From Lunularia cruciata (taxonomy: Eukaryota > Streptophyta > Marchantiopsida > Lunulariales > Lunulariaceae): a stretch of DNA of 64,000 bases. This document shows, one piece after another, positions 55,880 through 64,000 of the stretch. Every line of letters begins with the position of its first letter. The stretch's first letter is position 1. The stretch lies in NCBI GenBank assembly GCA_948567375.1, contig OX419761.1:22880501-22944500 (forward strand), read 5' to 3'. The position numbers and the translations under genes were made by a program. The notes below the pieces were generated by a model that saw only the letters and a list, made by a program, of their open reading frames with translations, ran no database searches and was not told where the DNA came from.

Positions 55880-58800
55880 GGCATACTCCTTTTCAGAGAT
55901 TCGAGGTTACTGCCCGCACACCAGAAGGTGGAATGAATGATTATCTTTGGAATATAAATCGCGAGAAAGAGCGGAGGATCCTAGAAAGACTCCCAAAAGT
56001 GGATCCTAGTTATGAAACTTCTTCAATGGTCAAACATCCCCCAATTGCAGATTGTGGTCAACAACTTGAGTTGTGCATACTTGGTCAAGGATTCTCTGTT
56101 TCTTTCCTTCTGAACGTATGTATATATGGTTTTTTTTCAAGTACGAAACCTGCACCTGGTCTGTGCGCCAGATAGGTGAGTCCGCCCACAAGAACTTACC
56201 AATGTCGGTGAAAATTACTGGACAGATCAGTTTTGAGGTCAGTGAAAGTCCAGCAACCCAAGTAATGCTTGAAGCATAACACTTTATTGTTCTCCTGCCA
56301 CATCATGCTGTCTACAAACACAAATGATGTGTACGAAGTTGCTGTTTCTGTCAACTGCAGTTAATGGAAGAAAAGAAGCAGGCAACCACCAAACTTCAGC
56401 CCGAGCTCGGATTAGACTAGGTCCTTAAAGTGGTTTGTGATAGGGCTTTACAGAAGTTGGGAACAGAGCCTCCTTATCTATTTCTCAAGAAATAGTATAT
56501 ACTCGACTTGCCAAGAATTGAAGTCTTGCTGGTCTCCGTAGATATCAGTATTTTGGTGAGCTAGACTCTGTTCTGCATATTCATAGAACGATTCTCTGTA
56601 CTGAAGTTGTCTTTGTTCTCATTGTTGACCTTTCACAAGCTCCAATCTGTTGTGAACTTATGCACCCTGCGAGTCCTCCTAAACGTTGAGAAGACAAACG
56701 AAGGTAATGCTTTCGTCATTTCTTCGCTTCCAATCTTAGGTGTTTCTGGAAGATTTTAGGTTCTAGTTCTCAGTTACCAAGGCCACACTGTCGATCAAGT
56801 TTAATCTCTAGAGAAACAACGACTAAAGTGGATGAACCTGATGAATAGCCTTGTTTTGTAGCAGCAAATTTACATCGCTGGTTTGTACTGTTGGATGGCA
56901 GGTACCGTCAAATGCTTCTTTGATTGTACCGACTCACGGGCAAAGGCAGATCAAAAGTATCCTTGTTTCAGAAGATTCAAGAGAATTGCAAAAGCACGGT
57001 GTTTTCTCATGCATATTCACAAAACCGAATACAAATACATTGCCAGGTTGCTAATGTCTTCAACATGGAGATACCTGAACTTGAAATAACACGCGGATAA
57101 GTCGGACGAAGTGAAAGCCGATAAATGATCGCCTCTACTATTCACGTTTGTTCGTAGTTTTCAATCAGAATGCTAAACACTTGAATTTTCGGGCTATATT
57201 GATCGCCTTTCCCGAAGTTGGATATACTGTTGGGGAGTTGGATGCGCCTCGCCTACTCACTTTTGTATTTCGCCCACAGAACATGAATCCAATTTTTCAG
57301 CTTGGTTATGGTTTTTCCGTCGAATTCCATGCGTATTCTCCAGTATGCAGCTCTTTTGTGGATGCTCAGTCACCAGTCCTATCCAGGAAACAACCCAGGT
57401 CACGAGTCCTCTACATGAAGGTGTTGTTGGTTTGGATGTCACAGTATGCAGCTGGCTTTATCCAGGACAATGACAATCAAGCTGGATTTGCAAAATACGA
57501 AATCCATAGAAAAGGACGATGTATCCGCAAGGTCGATCTCTCCGGGTGTTATATCATGGAAACAAGGGATCTGCTGACTTATCTTTTCCATATCCATACC
57601 ATATCCTTTAGAAGGATTTCTATCACAGGATGAGTTTGGTCGAGGAACTTCAAGAAATGTCCACGGACTGCACCGGGTTTATCTCATTGGATTTGGCAAA
57701 ATTGGCGCCCATCAATATGTTAAACGGGAGGCAAATGAAAGAGGAAGATGGAAAGGAGGTAAGTAATTCAACATATTTTATCTTATAAACTTTGCTCAGT
57801 TACAGTACCTTCAGAAGAAACAGTACAGTACCTTCAAAGATGTCATAGTCTAACTCATGTTGTGTAAATCGTGTCAGCATTATCCATCGCTGATTCAAGT
57901 TCGAGTCTTCCATGAAGGAGCTGCCTACAAAGAGACGCTTCTTTGCCTGTCGTGCTACACAGTAAGTGGACCTAGTCATCTAGCAACTGACTATATTGGT
58001 CAGCTTAGTTAGGAATTTGACGGATGTTTATATGCAAGCTTATGACATCTCTTTCTTGGCAGTTGCCTCCAAGAACTATCGAATGTTACAAATCAATGCG
58101 AAAAGTCAGCCGCGATGACACCAAGTTATGTTCGACAAGTTCCCTCGAAGTTGTCAGTACAAGGTTTGAAACGTTAAGCTTTTGATCGATTTCAGTTCTG
58201 GTGTGTCCTAGCTTGTGAAGTGGATATTCAAATTGTGTAGACCTCACTTGTCTGTCGTGATGGCACGGCCGAAAACCAAGGACGCAAGAAGGCTCTGTAA
58301 CTGCGAAAATGTCACGCGACCTTATTATACTGCTGACGGCTTGTGAAGTACCTGAATCACTGTTCATAAACCTCGCCAAGACGGCTACTTAAAAGAACTC
58401 CAGATATGTGGCAACCTGAGGGTTGCTAGGGGTGGTAGGGATCTTTCATAGCCTGATATTTCATAGAAGCGATTGGCCAACTTAGCTCCATCAGAAAACT
58501 CCCACTAGAATAATGTCATTTCTTCAATTCGAGTGCCAACTTTAACAGCTTAGTATTTTGGCGTTTTGAACCATCTTGGACCTGATGCAGAGGTGCTTGA
58601 ATGGGAAAGTGGGAAATTGGGAAATCTTACATACTTATTTCCATGGTTGCTGCCGGTATTTCCCTGCAAGAACCTTTCCTACACAAAAGTCTCTTCGACA
58701 TGACAAAAAGCAATCTAGAGGACCTCACAACCGGAAAGGTCAATTTGACCGGTTCTACTTGATGGCGACGGCAGATCCCACTGGGACTTTTTAAAGGAAT

Positions 58801-60000
58801 CAGGTTGCTATTACCTTGTAAGTTTCATCTACTAGTAAGATTACCTTGTAAGTTCTGCTGCTTTTCATGAAGAATCATTAGCTATTTTGTGCCGTGTTTG
58901 GTGCATTGCTTTGTGTTTGTGAAGTTGGAGACGTTCAAGAAAAATTAAAATGGCGGAAATGCAGTGAAGACTTGACTTCTCCAGCATTGGCCGTCGCTTG
59001 CTTACTGTGAGTCTCAGAGCAGATGATCCTGTGGACCGTCCCGAACTGCTCATGTGGAGCACCCGGAAAGCATCCTGGTGATATTCACGTGTTTGACGCT
59101 ACGTGCAACCGCACTCCCCAGGCTGTCATCGGGACAAGAAAGTATGTAATCTTCTCCTCGAGAAGGGACCCCAGCCGATTGCCGAAGAGATTGGAAATGG
59201 AGATCTTTACTGGGTTTGCAAGAATACTCAGATGACAAAATCTCCCTTTGTCGTGCATCAGTATCAATATCAAAATTAGGCATTGTAAGAAGTAATACGA
59301 TGGGAGTTTCTGACTCATGATATCAAAATGAGATGTACGGAGGTACTTGGAGAATAGGTAGGTTAGAGATTATAAAACTCCCAGCAAGTTTTATACAGCT
59401 TCAAGCATCTTACACCTAGTAGTCGTCAAGCTATTTGACTGGCATCTCATGTTTGCTGCTGGTTTCTTTATTCAAAAATTACCCATGCCGGTAGGAGAAG
59501 CCACTCAGCGACCCTGCAGCAGACCAATCACCAAATCAAAAGTTGCGGAAACCAACAGATTTCTCGCCGGACGAGCTGAAAGAGGTTCTCTCCTGAATGA
59601 TTGATTTGTTATGAGGTATTTATGTAACTAAGAGTGCACTAAAGCTACTTCTGTTTTCACCAGTTGCACACTTGGTTCATCGTCCTTGCTCGCATTTGTT
59701 GTCAAACCCGTGATTACCTGTGTACTATTCGAGGCAGCAAGAAGATAAAGTTGTCATATTAGTTTCTCTGACCGAAGTCTGCAACCCGAAGCATTCTTGT
59801 CACACGAGGATTCGGGCCCCTTGTTTCGCAATGGCCTGGTGGGCAATATTGCCAACAAATTGTTGGTACATATGGATCGATCTCTGTACACAGACGTTCC
59901 TGAAGAGAAGGCTCTTCACCTTGATGCTGCTCTGAAACTTGCACCTCTAGATTATTTGAGGCTTTGGACTCCCCAAAAGTGGTGAAAGGTTAGATTTCCA
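55880..60000 (+). pseudogene. Remnants of a multi-exon gene, plus strand
   Basis: Coding-like blocks, all plus strand, are separated by intron-like gaps with GT/AG-type borders: 55933-56279 (LELCILGQGFSVSF, MSVKITGQISFEVSESP), 56400-56560 (VVCDRALQKLGTEPPYLFL, donor TTTTG/GTGAGC), 56851-57050, 57148-57633 (AFPEVGYTVGELDAPRLL, NPIFQLGYGFSVEF), 57890-57965 (YPSLIQVRVFHEGAAYKE), 58062-58170, 59010-59230 and 59797-59985 (GLVGNIANKLLVHMD ... LDYLRLWTPQKW). Internal stops and phase changes are frequent. I do not recognise the protein. The block VGNIAN recalls SMC-hinge-type domains of GMI1/SMCHD1-like proteins, but this is a weak lead. Confidence 0.35.
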
Positions 60001-60269
60001 CCCGTATCCTATGTTTCTACTCTTGGATACCTCCACAATCAGATCAATATGCTCAACTTCTCGAGGATGCAGTGTGAAACTCTTAGAACTTGAGCGTCAG
60101 TCAGATTCTCCGCAGAATCGGACATACTGAAATCTATTTGAATTGTCATTCAGGTACAATGTTTCCACGAGCCCTTGTCCCCAACAAAATAAACCCCAGT
60201 ATATGGATTCTTCTGGAAAGGATTCATACAAGTCGAAGTCCATCGCAGGTCAAATTTACAGCACTGCGC

Positions 60270-61377
60270 TCTCTGGTGAGGAGGTTTATTTCGCAGGTCC
60301 CTCCCCGAGCAGCACTGAGTTTTCTTACGAGGATGTTTATTTCGCTGATTTCGCTGCTGTTTATTTCGTTGATGCTTCCTGTATCTCACTACTTCTGTTT
60401 ATGTCGCAGGTCCCTTCCCGTGCAGCGCTTCGTTTTTCTTACAATGATGTTTATTTCGCTGATGCTCATCGTATCTCACTATTTCTGAGCGGCACTGGAG
60501 GGGAGCAACCGAGTTTGCCTTGGCACTCATGAGTTTTCGAGCAGAAACTCGGTATGAGGGTACTGACTCTAGCTCAGCTACTTTGGCACTGTGTGAGGCA
60601 CTGATGAAGTCGCATGTGTTTTCATGGAGACGTACTATGGCCGTCTTCTGCTTCCCTCAGCTGTTTGGCTCCTCTGGACTCAGGCGTCCATAGCGCTTGC
60701 TGTGATATATCGATATCCAAGTCCTCGGATGCTTTGCTCGTCTTCCCTCGTTCTCTGAGCGATTTATACTTCCAGTGCTCTGTCTCATCCACCTTCTCCG
60801 ATTTTCGTTTCCTGACTCAGCTCTTCCTTGACCCGCGATATTTACTGACTATTACTTGTCTCTTGCCACCAGTTCATCTCCATCCTTTTCAGCTGTCCAT
60901 TTCTTCCTGTTGTATTTATTTTTCTACTTATGTGTGCGGACTGTCTCCAGTTTCTTTGCAGGCTGCAATATGTGAGTTGCTATCTAATGGTTTCCACGTG
61001 ACAGTTATTTCGTCTTTCATTCGATGATGTTTCTCATATAGATATGCTAGTGTTTCAATATGTTTATTTCGATTATGCCATTGCTGCAGGTTGCCTTCGA
61101 TGCATTCTAACTTCCGGATTTCATATTACTCTAGCCTTGCGTGTAGCTTACCCTCCGTGCATTCTACCCTCGGGGTTTAATATTCCCAGTGTTGCGTATC
61201 ATGTACATATTGTTTATCGCTCATTTGCACCTCGGGGTTTAATATTCCCAGTGTTGCGTATCATGTACATATTGTTTATCGCTCATTTGCACTTCGTGAG
61301 TTCTGGATAACCCGTTCCCAGAACGGCTTCCGTTCTCGTATACCTATATACTTGCTTATGTCAAGACTTACCCAACA
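60270..61377 (+). repeat. Family D LTR piece D3 (right end intact)
   Basis: It shares GGGGAGCAACCGAGTTTGCC (~60500) and the hairpin (61312-61326) with D1 and D2, and ends CCCAACA at 61377, the inverted complement of D1's TGTTGGG start. Its left end is missing. It has a partial ~125-bp internal duplication (60290-60480) and an exact 62-bp tandem repeat. Confidence 0.65.
61169..61292 (+). repeat. Exact 62-bp tandem duplication in D3
   Basis: The unit beginning CTCGGGGTTTAATATTCCCA is present twice back to back (61169 and 61231) with no difference that I can see. D1 and D2 have one copy-equivalent, so the duplication is recent. Confidence 0.92.
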
Positions 61378-63570
61378 GTTGAACTCTCACTTCCTTAGTA
61401 ATGAGGTGACGACTCCTGTATAGAAAGATTGTCCTTGAAGAAACCACCTACTCCAGTGTGGGCAACTTTCTTTTCTGAATTCTCCTGCCCCGCCTTGAAC
61501 TTTAGGCTTGGAGATCTCTAAAAGAACCAATCGGTGCCTGGCACTCTAATTTTTGCTAAAGCTAGGCATAATTTTCCTTCAGGTAAGCTCGTGGTTAGCC
61601 GTTCAAACGCGTGGCACCAATCTTCCGTCCAATGTGGCATCTTGTCCGGCACTTCTGATTCTCACTTTTAGTCAGCTCATAGTGACTCAAAGTTGACATA
61701 TATGGGAAAGAGGATCTACACGGACGCATAGTAGTTTGATGCACCAGCCGCTCGACCTGAGATTATGTAATATTTACCGATTGTATTGCCTGTGATCCAG
61801 GGCTTTGCAGCACTTGCGCTTCAAGTTCCTTGGTGTTCTTGCTTCGTCTTAACGAGTAAATGTGAATCTGCCTACGTGATGTCCTGTTGAACCTTTTCTT
61901 GTCCAAAATCTGTCTTGTAAAGAAATACCAAGTGACAAACAAACGAAGTTCGAGAGTGCGTTCCAGCATCGTTCCAGAATCATGAAAACCTTTTTATGGA
62001 ATCCATTTCTTTTACTGAATGTTCTGTGATCGCATTTGCAGTTGTGAGAGTAGTCCTATAGCGGTGGCCTGTATGTGAACATTAGCAAGATAGGATTCAT
62101 TTGCAGCTTTACCATGTACACCAACTTTGAAATTAGAGTATTGTTGTAGTACCTGAACGTGAAGTTACTCGACTGGTAATGCAGGAAAACAAACTCTGAA
62201 ACATCAGGTCACACGGGAGTTCTCAATCTAAGCGCCCAGCACAAAGAATAGGTCACATAAAGCTGAAGATACTTCTTGCTTGGTACGATGAAGGCATTCG
62301 AAACAGGAAGAACTCTACCATCACTTTCAAGTGATAGGATTGACCGACATCACCATTAGTAAGGGTATAACCAAATAAACGAATCGACCCACATCCTTCT
62401 CTACGTCGTGAATCACAGGAGGTGGCACACTGAACCACACGTATTAGTTATCCCTCAGCGGGAAGCAACTAAGTAGTACTTCATGCTGACTAACATCCGG
62501 CTCCTGAATGGATTGGCCCTACCAATATCACTGATTGTTGCATCTACCATACCTCAGGTAACCAAGGAAAACAACAAAAGTGGGCAAGTAAAATGGATTT
62601 CAGAATAGGTGACAGTGCATATGTACTATTTAGCCGCAAGGATTGCTCTCTGCCGATGAAACACTAAAAGGAATCAAATCATCAGTGGGCACATGAGACC
62701 GAAAGTTATCCAATTTTTACCATTACTTTTCATTGCTATGTCAGTCAGGCAGGCTTAGTAAAAACAAGCAGACTACGGATCCCAGTAGTAGACTGCTCAT
62801 AAATCATCATCCGGCGGAACTGCACACCATGCTATGGTGTCGGTGAATGACAGAATTGACTTTTCCAAATCTTTTGTCGGTTCGGCTGCTGGAGTGCCGC
62901 ATTTGATATCTTGTCGATGTCTGTCAAGAAACTCAAGATACAAGCATCAGCTTTTGGAATTCATTTCAAACTCATGTTTGTAGTGGATTGAAACACGGAG
63001 GATGAAACACGCTCCATGTTGTGCAAAAACGAATAATTTCACGAGGAGGTAAGCTCTTGCGGAGTATTCTCTTATCTGGTTTTGGATAAGTTCTCTAGAT
63101 TGCTGCTGCACCATATTTTTAAGTCAAATTTTGTAAATGCAAACCTATAATCAAAGAAGCAATGATGTGCATCCTGTTGCTTTAAACGTTGGAGTACCCC
63201 ATTACCCCATGCAGCTGCTCAAGCAAGTGAACTCGCTCACGAGTTCTAGGGACTAGCTGGGCCTCCCTCCTCCTTCTGCCCTGCCCTCCCTCTAGGCCGC
63301 TGGCACACTCAGCAGCGGTGGTTCCCATGCACTTAATTCCAAAATTGACCAGAAACAAAAGAAGAAAAAGATAAAAATAAGCTTCTAAAGAGGCAGTGTG
63401 CAGCAGGAGGTAATAAGAACCCATTCAGCAGCTCACGCCCCATTCCTATCTTCACTTACACAACGCTGCAGTCAGTGCACTGCAAGGACAGTACAGTACT
63501 GTCTTTACCTCGTTCCTATTTAATGACTTCTTTTACGGTGAACGACTCTTTCAAGGTTTGATGAACACTG
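61378..63570. other. No gene recognised
   Basis: About 2.2 kb of low-copy-looking sequence without a supported frame on either strand, RNA gene or LTR boundary. Short donor-like and acceptor-like sites occur but no exon chain can be argued. Confidence 0.35.
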
Positions 63571-63577
63571 GTAGTTG

Positions 63578-63696
63578 AAACCCTAATCCGATCTATCTGC
63601 GTAACCAGTCAACAACTGAGATATACTAAACACACACACACACATTTTCACCTCTACTGTAGACAACGAGGACCTCTTCCTCTTCCTCTAGGGTTT
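63578..63696 (+). promoter_or_regulatory. Putative promoter with two teloboxes and Y patch
   Basis: AAACCCTAA at 63578-63586 and CTAGGGTTT (telobox on the other strand) at 63688-63696 flank a (CA)n run (63628-63644) and a CT-rich patch (CTCTTCCTCTTCCTC, ~63674-63688). In plants, teloboxes next to pyrimidine patches mark promoters of growth and translation genes near the transcription start (established pattern). Direction is judged from the donor site downstream at 63958. Confidence 0.45.
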
Positions 63697-63958
63697 CTGC
63701 TTTTTCGAAAGGCTTACACCCCCAGCGTTTAGACTTCATTGATTTTAGTAACTTCTACAGAGGTAGTGTACCATGAAGAAGCTTGAAGCTTTTAGCCGTG
63801 TGCTGGATACAACCCCTCTTCGTCGCTCGTCGTACTTAATACTATTCTGTGGAAAGGAGTCTTTACTGAATATTGACGATATTATCACCAAATCAGAAGT
63901 AGAACCTACATAGGAGAAATTCATATGCCATCGCACGTACTGTACTATTTATCAACAG
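63697..63958 (+). other. Putative first exon ending in a splice donor
   Basis: Following the teloboxes, the sequence runs to ATCAACAG/GTAAGA at 63958/63959, a near-consensus 5' splice site. It contains a 46-codon frame and, after it, an ATG at 63925 (MPSHVLYYLST) that stays open to the donor. The gene body lies outside the window. Confidence 0.35.
63773..63913 (+). CDS. 46-codon ORF in putative 5' leader
   Basis: ATG with ACC before it (ACCATGA), reading MKKLEAFSRVLDTTPLRRSS and ending NIDDIITKSEVEPT before TAG at 63911-63913. It could be an upstream ORF regulating the ATG at 63925, or chance. No family recognised. Confidence 0.25.
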   Translation: MKKLEAFSRVLDTTPLRRSSYLILFCGKESLLNIDDIITKSEVEPT

Positions 63959-64000
63959 GTAAGAGCGGTCATGGTCAAACATAGCCGGAGGAAACGCTGT

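Overview
This is nuclear DNA of a land plant with a repeat-rich genome. The species cannot be fixed from the sequence. Three things point to a plant: plant-type Ty3/gypsy retrotransposons (including a chromovirus with a chromodomain) primed by tRNA-Asp, tRNA-Glu and initiator tRNA-Met; telobox (AAACCCTA) promoter motifs near the right end; and spliced-looking, plant-like exon fragments on the right. About 1-48.3 kb is almost entirely nested or shattered LTR retrotransposons. About 48.3-64 kb is lower-copy sequence with broken gene remnants and a fourth family of LTR pieces.

Layout. 1-379: end of a 'family C' chromovirus LTR sitting inside another LTR. 380-13391: 'family A' Ty3/gypsy element with very long LTRs (3' LTR 3,375 bp) that carry two open reading frames in the LTRs themselves, a tRNA-Asp primer site, a gag-pol frame with many stops, and a polypurine tract. 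13392-23806: further partial copies of the same ORF-bearing LTR in both orientations, plus an unrelated gag remnant. 23807-33996: 'family B' element B1 (minus strand, gag lost), whose 5' LTR is split by chromovirus C1 (28310-33900, minus strand, target duplication ACCAT). 33997-38094: old truncated relative C2. 38095-40510: LINE-like remnant and AT-rich DNA. 40511-48326: the better preserved family B element B2 (minus strand, gag-protease frame open for 538 codons). 48327-49020: TE-like coding fragment. 50.6-52.3 kb: a frameshifted hypothetical gene. 53116-55575 and 60270-61377: family D LTR pieces. 55.9-60.0 kb: plus-strand remnants of a multi-exon gene. 63.6-64.0 kb: a probable promoter and first exon of a gene running off the window.

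Two observations stand out. First, family A LTRs encode a basic/acidic protein with a W-T-E-S-D-W-R motif followed by a coiled-coil protein, and this coding capacity survives in several strongly diverged LTR copies. Second, family C LTRs carry dense arrays of perfect alternating GAA/TTC heat-shock elements just upstream of a TATA box, suggesting a heat-responsive chromovirus. No element in the window looks autonomous: catalytic residues and reading frames are lost mostly through C-to-T or G-to-A transitions, as expected after cytosine methylation.
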